In this document: positions 8,933 to 16,857 of the stretch, piece by piece
Layout: every line of letters begins with the position of its first letter
Position numbering within the stretch: the first letter of the stretch is position 1
Assembly: GCA_905480545.1 (NCBI GenBank)
Contig: CAJQQR010000183.1
Location: forward strand, 1-49,465
DNA from: an uncultured Pirellulaceae bacterium
Lineage (GTDB): Bacteria > Planctomycetota > Planctomycetia > Pirellulales > Pirellulaceae
Length of the DNA stretch: 49,465 bases
Reading direction: 5' to 3'
Position numbers and translations under genes: made by a program
Notes under the pieces: generated by a model
What the model was told of the DNA's origin: nothing
What the model saw: only the letters and a program-made list of their open reading frames with translations
Databases searched by the model: none

Positions 8933-11900
8933 TCATTGCGTCTGGTTTGTGAGTCTTCCGTCCAGGATAATCACACCTCGCTGTCGTACCGCGACCGCCA
9001 ATCGTCCATCAGACGAGAATTGAAGGTCAAGAATCGTTGGCGGATTCGAATTGTTTTTTTCGGGCCAATAGCGATGCATGTTAACTGAATAAAGTGGACG
9101 ACCCGTCTCCAGATGGCTGAAAAGCAAATTGCCAAAGTCGTCGCCGCTGGCTATCGTCTGCCCATCGGGAGAAATGGCAACCGATGCGATGTCATATTTA
9201 TGTTGCTGAATCGCGTGCTTTTGGGTCCAATCTGAAGTATTCCAAATTCGAATCGTTCGATCGTCACCCACACTAACAAGATGGGATCCGCTTGGGTCAA
9301 ACTCCAGGTCTTCTGCGGTATTCTTATGCATCGTCAACCGTTTTTTCGAACTTACATTATCCAACGGATGGAGATGAATGTCGTTTTGACTTGCAATGGC
9401 AATCCATTGATCATTCGGAGAGATGGCGATCGACTCGCATTCCTTGGTGAGGGAGAACTCTTTTTCTTTTCCATTGGATTCGACGTTCCAAACATGGATA
9501 TGGGGATTTGTTCCGCCTGAAACGACTCTTGTTCCGTCGTTTGTAAAAGACAGTTCGGAAATGGGTATAGCATTCGAGTTCCATTGGTAGTTGATCTGTT
9601 TTGAATTGGCGTCTCGAACACAAATTGTCCCCGATTGATGACCGGTCGCGATACGCGTTCCGTCGGGGGAAACTGCAATTTCGGTTATCGAGGATGGTAG
9701 ATTTTCCAACGGCACCTTCGTGCCTCGACCAGGATTCCAATAAATCGTATTGCTTGACATCGACACAAACAATTCTTCTTTGTTAATCCAATTCACGTGA
9801 ACATTTCGATCATCGGCGTCCAAGGAATGCCTGACTGGTGGCTCTGCAGACCAAATGTTGACAATTCCATCCTTGCCTGCTGTTACCAAACGTTCACCAG
9901 TTAAATCGAAATCGACGCTCCAAATTCGTTGGGAGTGCCCTGCAAAATATTTGGGCCACTGTGCTTTTGACTCTGTTGGCGACAATCCAGGCAATCGCCA
10001 GACCCGCACGACACCTGCACGATCGGAAGAGACAAGTAAATTATCAGTGGGATGAAACACGATGTCCTGAATGTCGTCTAAATGGCCTTTGAACGATTTA
10101 ATCACTCTACCGGAGTCAGTGTCCCATACTGTAATTCGCTCGTTGCCATGCGCCGCGGCGATCATTTTTCCATCACCGGAAAAGGTAATGGCCCTGCGCA
10201 CTGAATCGCCACCTTTTTTGCTGACGAAGTCAAGCTTCCGAACAAGCTTACGAGTCCTTAAATCAAAGAGATAGGCTTTCCAAAAGCCGTCTGCTGCAAC
10301 GCATTGCAATCGATCGGGCGATACGGCAAGCCGAGATCGGATGCCATCATGCTTTTTGTTTGAAAATTCTCCCATCTGACCGATCATTTTCTTCGTGCCG
10401 ACATCCCAAAATTTAATTTCTCCGCTGTCGGTGGAAGTTATTAGCGTTTCGCCTTCCAATACAAAAAAAACGCGATTCACATATTCCCTTGCAGCTCGAA
10501 AGCAGCCGATTTGCTGACCATCAGAGACTTGCCACAAACGAACCATTCCATCGTCACCCGCCGAAGCAAAAGTCGAACTATCGGGTGAGATGTCAACAAA
10601 GTTAACCATGCCCAGATGGCCACTCAGTTTCCTGACTAGCGATTCGGTTTTCGCATTGAAGAGATAAATCGTTCCATCTTCGCTTGCAGTGACTAGGTAC
10701 TCACCACCGGGTAAAAATCGTGAAAAAGAAAAAGCAACGTCACTTTTCTGAAGCTGCCGCTGATTTTTTGAACACACCTTGTGTAAGAACTGCCATTCGA
10801 ATCCACGAAGATCAGGACCGTTTTGGGTGGGGATATGCCGATCAAGAATGGCAAGACAGCCGCTGATATCTCCTTCGTTTATTGATTGATTCGCCAATCG
10901 CATATTGGACGTGTATATCAACTGATTGGAAAATCGGTCACGGGCTTCAGCTTCCTTTCGAAGCTTTCGCTCGTTGGCCTCAGCCGTTCGGGCTTTCACC
11001 AAAGTACGCTCTAGTTGCCCGGCCCGATAACGAGCGATCTGTCGAGACGCATTTGCCAGATTACTTTCACGTTTGGCCTCTCTCGCTTGCCAGATCGCCA
11101 GTGACAAGCCACCCATTAATGAAATCATGACGATGGATACAGCTGATATCGCAAACCAATTCCGCTGACAGAATTTCTTCAACCGATAGGCTGAAGACGG
11201 GGGTCCGGCGATCACAGGTTTTTGATTGAGAAAGCTCTCGATGTCGGTTCTTAATTCTTTGGCTGTTGCGTATCGCCGATCGGGCTCTTTTTCGATTGCC
11301 TTCATCACGATCCAGTCCAGATCTCCGCGAAGCCAATGATCAAGTGGTTTGATCCCGGTTTTTCGATCACTGCAAACGCTTTTCTGTTTCCCAGTGGTAA
11401 ACGAATAAAAACGCTGGCTCGGTCGAATCGGTTTGGTTTCTCGAATGGACTCGCGGATCCCGTAGATATCGCGGTCTTTGATCAAATCTCGATCGATCGG
11501 AGTAACACCAACCAGCAGTTCGTAAAGAAGTGCCCCTAACGAGTAGATGTCCGCGCGAGTGTCGATGATGAAGTCCATTTCCGAAGGTACTGCTTGTTCT
11601 GGAGCCATATAGAGCGGGGTGCCAACCAACTCTAATTTGGTTGTCAGTGAATTTTGAGCATTGATCGTCGGATTCAAAGCCTTGGCAATTCCAAAATCAA
11701 TAACCTTAAGCATCGGAAGTTCGTCATTAACCGTACAAAGCACATTTGAAGGCTTGATATCTCGATGGATAATTCCTTTCTGATGCGCATGCTGAATCGC
11801 ATCGCAAAGACTTAAAAACAGCTCCAAACGCTGCTTTATGTTCAGCTTTTTTTGATTGCAAAATTCAGTGATGCGTTGTCCAACCACCAACTCCATTGCA

Positions 11901-12385
11901 AAAAAAGGGTCACCCGCTTCCGTGACGCCTGCGTCAAAAATCGTTGCAATACAGGGATGATCCATCAATGCAAGTATTTGCCGCTCGATTTCAAATCGGG
12001 CAAGTACTTCTTCGGAATCCATTCCCGGTTTGATAACTTTAAGGGCGATCCGCCGGCTAATTGGCTGGGTTTGCTGCGCAATGTAAACGTCTCCAAATCC
12101 CCCCTCCCCAATTTTCTTCCCAATTTCATATCGTTCAATAACCGGAACGTGAAAACCACGTTTGGACGACCGTTTGATGCCAAAGGTGCCGGTGTCCGGG
12201 CTGCCTTGTGTAACGTCGGTCTGATCGGTCAGATTATGGTGATCTTGCAACATTTCGAGCAGTTGTAGACGGATTTCTGCTCTGGCCGAAAAATTTTCCT
12301 CGACAAATTGGATCTGTTTTTCCAAATTACCTGCACCTAATGCGGCGAGGAAATGTTCTCGGATCTGCGAAATATCAATGGACAT
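8933..12385 (-). CDS. Membrane Ser/Thr protein kinase with C-terminal WD40 repeats
   Basis: This Hanks-type kinase is fused through one membrane segment to a WD40 sensor domain. From ATG-12385 (MSIDISQIREHF) an N-terminal ~85-residue helical region precedes the kinase domain. Visible motifs are the glycine loop GEGGFGDVY (~93), catalytic Lys in ALKVIK (~116), HRDIKPSN (~207), DFG (~230) and APEQ; the kinase should therefore be active. A membrane span (NWFAISAVSIVMISLMGGLSLAIW without its ends, ~409-432) is followed by a coiled-coil stretch (~433-490). The rest is WD40 repeats (GHLGMVNFVDISPDSS, GHLDDIQDIVFHPTD, GHSQRIWSVDFDLTG), likely a beta-propeller outside the cytoplasm. An upstream in-frame ATG (12421) exists but MSIDIS matches family N-termini better. 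An ECF sigma gene lies 81 bp upstream, the classical planctomycete arrangement in which kinase and sigma factor form a signalling pair. Confidence 0.95.
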   Translation of the reverse strand: MSIDISQIREHFLAALGAGNLEKQIQFVEENFSARAEIRLQLLEMLQDHHNLTDQTDVTQGSPDTGTFGIKRSSKRGFHVPVIERYEIGKKIGEGGFGDVYIAQQTQPISRRIALKVIKPGMDSEEVLARFEIERQILALMDHPCIATIFDAGVTEAGDPFFAMELVVGQRITEFCNQKKLNIKQRLELFLSLCDAIQHAHQKGIIHRDIKPSNVLCTVNDELPMLKVIDFGIAKALNPTINAQNSLTTKLELVGTPLYMAPEQAVPSEMDFIIDTRADIYSLGALLYELLVGVTPIDRDLIKDRDIYGIRESIRETKPIRPSQRFYSFTTGKQKSVCSDRKTGIKPLDHWLRGDLDWIVMKAIEKEPDRRYATAKELRTDIESFLNQKPVIAGPPSSAYRLKKFCQRNWFAISAVSIVMISLMGGLSLAIWQAREAKRESNLANASRQIARYRAGQLERTLVKARTAEANERKLRKEAEARDRFSNQLIYTSNMRLANQSINEGDISGCLAILDRHIPTQNGPDLRGFEWQFLHKVCSKNQRQLQKSDVAFSFSRFLPGGEYLVTASEDGTIYLFNAKTESLVRKLSGHLGMVNFVDISPDSSTFASAGDDGMVRLWQVSDGQQIGCFRAAREYVNRVFFVLEGETLITSTDSGEIKFWDVGTKKMIGQMGEFSNKKHDGIRSRLAVSPDRLQCVAADGFWKAYLFDLRTRKLVRKLDFVSKKGGDSVRRAITFSGDGKMIAAAHGNERITVWDTDSGRVIKSFKGHLDDIQDIVFHPTDNLLVSSDRAGVVRVWRLPGLSPTESKAQWPKYFAGHSQRIWSVDFDLTGERLVTAGKDGIVNIWSAEPPVRHSLDADDRNVHVNWINKEELFVSMSSNTIYWNPGRGTKVPLENLPSSITEIAVSPDGTRIATGHQSGTICVRDANSKQINYQWNSNAIPISELSFTNDGTRVVSGGTNPHIHVWNVESNGKEKEFSLTKECESIAISPNDQWIAIASQNDIHLHPLDNVSSKKRLTMHKNTAEDLEFDPSGSHLVSVGDDRTIRIWNTSDWTQKHAIQQHKYDIASVAISPDGQTIASGDDFGNLLFSHLETGRPLYSVNMHRYWPEKNNSNPPTILDLQFSSDGRLAVAVRQRGVIILDGRLTNQTQ

Positions 12386-12466
12386 AACCAGTTTTTCTTC
12401 GGGGAGCTTACATCTAACCAATGCCCTTTATTCCTTGCAAAAGCGCCAATAAATTTGAATTATTTT

Positions 12467-13027
12467 TTATTCATGTGACTTGATATGATTTCGTAACCAA
12501 ACGCGTGAAAATGCCCATAAACGATCAACCGTTCGCAGTGGGATGCCTGTTATTTCCGAGGCTTCTTGAATTGTCATGCCAGCAAAGATACGCAATCGGG
12601 CGACGTCAGCCGATTTTGGGTCTTTATCGGCTAAATTTTCGAACGCCTCATTGAGCAAGAGGAATTTTTCGGGAGAATCGCTTACGGATATGTCAACCGC
12701 TTCGAGCGAGATCCTCTGCCACCCCTTTCCGCGTTTACATGTCCCACGATCTCGAGCATGGTTAATCAGAATCCTTCGCATCGCTTCTGCTGCCGCACCG
12801 AAAAAATGACCAGGATTTGCCCAAACTGTTTCGTGGTCCGAATTCGTAATTCGAAGGTAGGCCTCGTGTACCAAAGCAGTTGCTTGCAAAGAGTGGTCGC
12901 CACGTTCCTTAGATAGTTTGGACGCCGCCAGCCTCTTGAGTTCGCTGTACAACAACGGAAGAAGTTCAGTCGCTTTCTGCGGGCTGTCTTCCCCTGTATC
13001 CGCCAGTTGTTGAAATGGATTCGTCAC
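12467..13027 (-). CDS. ECF-type RNA polymerase sigma factor (TIGR02999-like)
   Basis: This 186-aa sigma-70 family factor is of the ECF subgroup that planctomycetes pair with Ser/Thr kinases. Region 2 is recognisable in ELLPLLYSELKRLAASKL and HSLQATALVHEAYLRI. The 'PGHFFGAAAEAMRRILINHARDR' segment is diagnostic for TIGR02999. Region 4 carries the helix-turn-helix GMTIQEASEITGIPLRTVDRLW (residues ~150-172, recognising the -35 element). Translation starts at GTG-13027, supported by an AAGGGA ribosome-binding site 8 nt upstream. No anti-sigma gene is adjacent; the membrane kinase downstream is the likely input. The target regulon is unknown, and autoregulation from the 13028-13349 gap is possible but no promoter is evident. 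Confidence 0.94.
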   Translation of the reverse strand: MTNPFQQLADTGEDSPQKATELLPLLYSELKRLAASKLSKERGDHSLQATALVHEAYLRITNSDHETVWANPGHFFGAAAEAMRRILINHARDRGTCKRGKGWQRISLEAVDISVSDSPEKFLLLNEAFENLADKDPKSADVARLRIFAGMTIQEASEITGIPLRTVDRLWAFSRVWLRNHIKSHE

Positions 13028-13349
13028 AACAATTTTCCCTTGAGTAATGACCTCTCGGCGAGCGTTTATCCTAACACATCAAATATCTGAAAACACACAT
13101 CAAAAAATGTTTTTTGGACATGGGATGCACCCTTCTTTCAATATTGATTTGAAATCCCCGCATTTTCGCCATGCATCGTTGTTGATCGCAGCATGTTTGA
13201 GCAGCCAGTGCGCAGGTGTGTGGTTCGCGTTGAGAGGCGTTATCAACAGCTTCTGGTGATGAAAGCACCAAGGATTGACGACGCGGACTGCCTTATTATC
13301 AATGATTTGGCGATTTAAGCGTTGGCGAACTGAATTCTTGGCTTAAACG
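13028..13349. other. Intergenic region upstream of the sigma factor gene
   Basis: The gap lies between the 3' end of the wecG-like gene and the start of the sigma factor gene, both on the minus strand. It should contain the promoter of the sigma/kinase unit. Small frames on both strands are not protein-like. No repeat or hairpin stands out. Confidence 0.5.
13036..13041 (-). promoter_or_regulatory. Ribosome-binding site supporting a GTG start of the sigma factor
   Basis: On the minus strand AAGGGA precedes the GTG codon at 13027-13025 by 8 nt, making this non-ATG start credible. Confidence 0.5.
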
Positions 13350-14141
13350 TCAGCGGGTTAAAGTTACGGCATCGGATTCTTCTGGGTTGGCCCATTCACT
13401 CCAAACTAGCTGGGGAAAAATCCAGGCGTCCTTGGCGTAGCGTTTGAACAGCCTTTTCGGATCAGTGCCAATTCGGTGTAGCCACTCCATACCGATCGCT
13501 TGGACCCAACGAGGTGCGCGTTTTTTCTCACCCGCCAGAAAATCAATCGTCGCACCCACACAAAGGGCGACACGGGAATTGATACGATCTTGAAATTTGT
13601 GTGTCCAAAGTTCTTGTTTTGGTGCTCCCAATCCAACGATCAGAATATCCGGTTGGGCTCGATTGATAAGAGCCAAGATTTTTTCACATTCAGCGGTGTC
13701 GTTTTCGAATCCAATTGGTGGCGAATAGGTACCCGTTACGTAAACGTTTTCCCATTTTGATTCAATGTTTTCTGCTGCGGTATCAGCAATTCCGTTGGCA
13801 GCTCCCAACAGAAACGTAGTAATTGGTGTACGGTCATCAGCGGCCGAAAAAACTCTTGGTACCAAGTCGGAACCGGGAACACGCTCAGGAAGTGGTTTTC
13901 CCAGAAATCGAGCCGCTAAAACAACAGGATGCCCGTCAGCCAATACCATACCGGAATCACGGTAGGCATTCCGCAATTGCTCGTTTTCACGAAGCAAAAC
14001 GGTATGATCGACGTTTGGTGTTACAACGAATTGGCATTGATCCTGGGGTTGGTCAATCCATCTGAAAATCCGGTCGACTGCTTCGTTCATTCGGACCGCG
14101 TCGATTTCGACACCGAACAGTTTTTGTCGATTCTGCATCAT
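13350..14141 (-). CDS. WecG/TagA/CpsF family glycosyltransferase
   Basis: This 263-aa GT26 family enzyme transfers a sugar (N-acetylmannosamine or its uronic acid in known members) from a UDP donor to a polyprenyl-diphosphate-linked acceptor during polysaccharide or teichoic-acid-like synthesis at the inner face of the membrane. Conserved blocks in order are LFGVEID, VVTPNVDH (~39-46, with the family Thr), VLADGHPVVLAAR (catalytic Asp), ERVPGSDLVP, ILIVGLGAPKQE, VGATIDFLAGEKKRAP and MEWLHRI. The length is typical and all blocks are intact. Two adjacent ATG codons (14141 and 14138) could start it. It is divergent from the deacetylase and GT4 genes and probably works with them on an exopolysaccharide. 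The exact sugar cannot be told from sequence. Confidence 0.94.
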   Translation of the reverse strand: MMQNRQKLFGVEIDAVRMNEAVDRIFRWIDQPQDQCQFVVTPNVDHTVLLRENEQLRNAYRDSGMVLADGHPVVLAARFLGKPLPERVPGSDLVPRVFSAADDRTPITTFLLGAANGIADTAAENIESKWENVYVTGTYSPPIGFENDTAECEKILALINRAQPDILIVGLGAPKQELWTHKFQDRINSRVALCVGATIDFLAGEKKRAPRWVQAIGMEWLHRIGTDPKRLFKRYAKDAWIFPQLVWSEWANPEESDAVTLTR

Positions 14142-14467
14142 GAGTTACTGAGCTAAAAGTTTTATGACGTCCAACAGAGACACGCAAGAGAGACACGCAA
14201 CCGTACATCTGTCGCGGTCATTGCGCTTAAGAAATTGCAAAACAAAGAAACTCATTTGACGCGGCGACATTCTTGGATTCGCTTTGTATCAATCGTAACG
14301 ATTCTGGCGTCTTGGCGATGTTAGGAAAGCTCTAATGGACGCGTAGTCGATACGATCGATTTCGTTTAACTAGAAATTCGTTAAACTCGAAATCAAGCGA
14401 GTGGAATGCCTGTTTTTGTAAGGAAAACTTTGACTCAAATAGTACACAACATCTTAGGGCTGGATGG
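14142..14467. other. Divergent promoter region between wecG-like and deacetylase genes
   Basis: This 326-bp gap must hold promoters for both directions. It contains an imperfect tandem repeat (AGAGACACGCAAG then AGAGACACGCAA, 14176-14200). No convincing -35/-10 pair could be fixed. Confidence 0.5.
14176..14200. repeat. 13-bp tandem direct repeat
   Basis: AGAGACACGCAAG (14176-14188) is followed directly by AGAGACACGCAA (14189-14200). It lies 35 bp upstream of the wecG-like start and could be a regulator site or replication slippage. Confidence 0.55.
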
Positions 14468-15364
14468 ATGCACGCGCTCAAACGAATCGCCACTAACTTT
14501 TATGCGTTTTCTACACAACCGTATCGATGGTTGAAGAAGCGATCGCTTAGCAAGCAGAATTCGCTTCCGATCCCGGTACTTTTCTATCATCGGGTAAGTG
14601 ATGTCCACCAAAATCCGTGGACCATTCCCACTGAACAGTTCATTCAACAAATGGACTGGCTGCGTAAGCGATTCGAAATTATTTCTCTTGAAGAAGTTAA
14701 GAATCGAATTCGAAACGGCAATAGTCAACCCGCGGTAGCCATTACTTTTGACGACGGGTATGCCGATAATTGCTTGACCGCTATTCCGTATTTGGTAAAG
14801 AATCAGATCCCGGCGACCTATTTTGTTAGCGTCGATTTTGTTTTAAACGACAAGCCATTTCCGCATGATGTTCAGGCTGGCCAGCCGCTTTCGCCCAACG
14901 GCATTGAATCACTACGCCTGATCTCGCGGGCTGGAATTGAGATTGGTGCGCATACACGCACGCATATTGATCTTGGTAAAGTCACTGACGGAGAAAAGCT
15001 TTTCGATGAAGTCGTTACAGCAAAACAAGAGCTTGAGTCGTTTTTGGAGCAAAAAATCAGGCACTTCGCGTTCCCATTTGGTCAAGTTGAAAACCTGAAC
15101 GAAGAAGTGTTTGAACTTGCAAAGAAGCATGGTTTTACGACGGTATCTTCAGCTTTTGGTGGGTACAACGCTATCGGCTCGGATGGTTTTCATCTGCAAA
15201 GAATTCACGGAGATCCGGAAATCGCTCGCTTCCGAAACTGGATGACATTCGATCCACGAATGCTTCGCGTAAAGGGTTATTCCGCGCCGGACGTATCGAC
15301 GATTGAGCCTCTCAAAGAGTCAGAAATGACTTTGGAAACCAGGCCGGTTCCGCACGAAGTATAG
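14468..15364 (+). CDS. Polysaccharide deacetylase (carbohydrate esterase family 4, NodB domain)
   Basis: This 298-aa CE4 enzyme would remove N- or O-acetyl groups from a surface polysaccharide. Motifs are VLFYHRVSD (~38-46), TFDDGYADN (motif 1, ~94-102, with catalytic base and metal Asp), GAHTRTHIDLG (motif 2, metal His pair, ~158-168) and FAFPFGQ (motif 3, ~197). All metal-binding residues are present, so it should be active. There is no signal peptide; the basic N-terminus suggests a cytoplasmic or membrane-attached location. It is followed after 61 bp by the GT4 gene and sits opposite the WecG-type enzyme, so it probably belongs to an exopolysaccharide or lipid-linked glycan pathway. Confidence 0.94.
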   Translation: MHALKRIATNFYAFSTQPYRWLKKRSLSKQNSLPIPVLFYHRVSDVHQNPWTIPTEQFIQQMDWLRKRFEIISLEEVKNRIRNGNSQPAVAITFDDGYADNCLTAIPYLVKNQIPATYFVSVDFVLNDKPFPHDVQAGQPLSPNGIESLRLISRAGIEIGAHTRTHIDLGKVTDGEKLFDEVVTAKQELESFLEQKIRHFAFPFGQVENLNEEVFELAKKHGFTTVSSAFGGYNAIGSDGFHLQRIHGDPEIARFRNWMTFDPRMLRVKGYSAPDVSTIEPLKESEMTLETRPVPHEV

Positions 15365-15425
15365 TCTTCGGCTAAATCAACGGGCATACGCCGCTGGAAT
15401 GCATCCTCATAAATCGGTTTAGCAG

Positions 15426-16697
15426 ATGATATTCAAATCAGGAACTAGTGCGAACGAAGACGGATCACGGGACCTTCGCCCGTTAGATGATCGCGGTCCG
15501 TTGAACGTCATGTTTATGTTGACAAGCATGCCGGTTGGTGGCGCAGAAACATTGCTTGAAAATCTAGTACGGCGGATGTCGGATCAATTCCGGCCACATA
15601 TTTGCTGCCTCAAAGAGGCGGGGGAGTTGGGAGAGCAAATATCAGCGGAATTTCCCTTTGAAAGCGAATTGATTCACCACAAATATGATTTGCGAGTTCT
15701 CGGCCGGCTAAAGAGGCTATTTCGAAAGAACAAAATCGATGCCGTCGTGACCGTTGGGGCTGGCGACAAAATGTTTTGGGGGCGACTTGCAGCAAAACGA
15801 GCGGGAATCCCAGTCATCCTTTCAGCGTTGCATTCAACAGGGTGGCCTGATGGCGTCGGAAAACTAAATCGATTGTTAACGAAAATCACGGACTCGTTTA
15901 TTGCCGTCGCGAATAGCCACGGCGAGTTTCTCGTTGATTTTGAGAATTTTCCGAAAGCTAAAGTGCGAGTGATACCAAATGGTATCGACGTCGAGCGATT
16001 TCGAAGCCATCGCTATGATCGCGCAAAGACCCGAAAAGAACTTGGCATCGGAGAATCCGATTTGGTGTGCGGTATCATTGCGGCGCTTCGGCCAGAAAAA
16101 AACCACCTTCTTTTTCTGAGATCTGCCGCGACGACACTAACCGAATTCCCCAATGCCAAATTTGTGATTGTTGGTGATGGACAAGAGCGACCTATGTTGG
16201 AGACGGCGGTTAATGATCTCGCGATTAAACAGAACGTGATTTTTACCGGATCGAGATCGGATGTCCCAGAATTGCTTTCCGCTTTCGATGTCTTTAGCTT
16301 GACGTCGCGGAATGAAGCGAGTCCCGTATCAATTATGGAAGCGATGGCGATGGAATTACCGGTTGTGGCTCCAAACGTTGGTTCGATCTCCGATACAGTC
16401 GTTCATGGTGAAACCGGTATGATTTATAACACTGGCAATGCCGAGAAGATTTCCGAGTGTTGGACCATGCTATTTGAGGACGCGGCGCTTCGCCAACGGT
16501 TTGGGCAAGCCGGTCGTGACGTAATCACTACACAGTCGTCTCTCGACGTAATGGTCAGCGGTTACGAGTCGTTGATTAAAGAGATCTACTCTCGAAAAGC
16601 TGGATTAGCCAAATCGGATACCAGCCTCGATTCGAACAACGAATTTAATTCCAGTTGCAATTCAACGGATAAGGTCGCGTCGTCTACCGCGATTTGA
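15426..16697 (+). CDS. Glycosyltransferase family 4 (GT-B fold)
   Basis: This 423-aa retaining glycosyltransferase uses a nucleotide-sugar donor. The N-terminal acceptor domain starts with NVMFMLTSMPVGGAETLLENLV (~28-48), the standard GGAE motif. The C-terminal donor domain shows PNGIDVERF, IIAALRPEKNH, FVIVGDGQER, FTGSRSDVPELLSAFDVFSL and the EASPVSIMEAMAM E-x7-E motif, then GSISDTVVHGETG. Everything needed for catalysis is visible. It is cytosolic or peripherally membrane-bound. The last ~35 residues are Ser/Asn-rich and not conserved-looking. It lies 61 bp after the deacetylase and is probably co-transcribed with it. Confidence 0.94.
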   Translation: MIFKSGTSANEDGSRDLRPLDDRGPLNVMFMLTSMPVGGAETLLENLVRRMSDQFRPHICCLKEAGELGEQISAEFPFESELIHHKYDLRVLGRLKRLFRKNKIDAVVTVGAGDKMFWGRLAAKRAGIPVILSALHSTGWPDGVGKLNRLLTKITDSFIAVANSHGEFLVDFENFPKAKVRVIPNGIDVERFRSHRYDRAKTRKELGIGESDLVCGIIAALRPEKNHLLFLRSAATTLTEFPNAKFVIVGDGQERPMLETAVNDLAIKQNVIFTGSRSDVPELLSAFDVFSLTSRNEASPVSIMEAMAMELPVVAPNVGSISDTVVHGETGMIYNTGNAEKISECWTMLFEDAALRQRFGQAGRDVITTQSSLDVMVSGYESLIKEIYSRKAGLAKSDTSLDSNNEFNSSCNSTDKVASSTAI

Positions 16698-16857
16698 TTC
16701 ATTCACACGCCCAAATTCAGTTGAACCAACGGACGCTTCGGTTGTCTTTTCAAAGTAGGGCTTACTAGGCGATCTCGGTGCCAAAAAGTGGTTCATCGCG
16801 GCTGTTGTGTAAAAGAATTTGCCAGGAATACGGTTCAATGTTTTCGTAGATTGTTAT

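Noticed and set aside
8471..8952. Two overlapping short forward frames in the DUF1559-kinase gap
   Set aside because: No recognisable domain, no ribosome-binding site, and composition typical of random translation.
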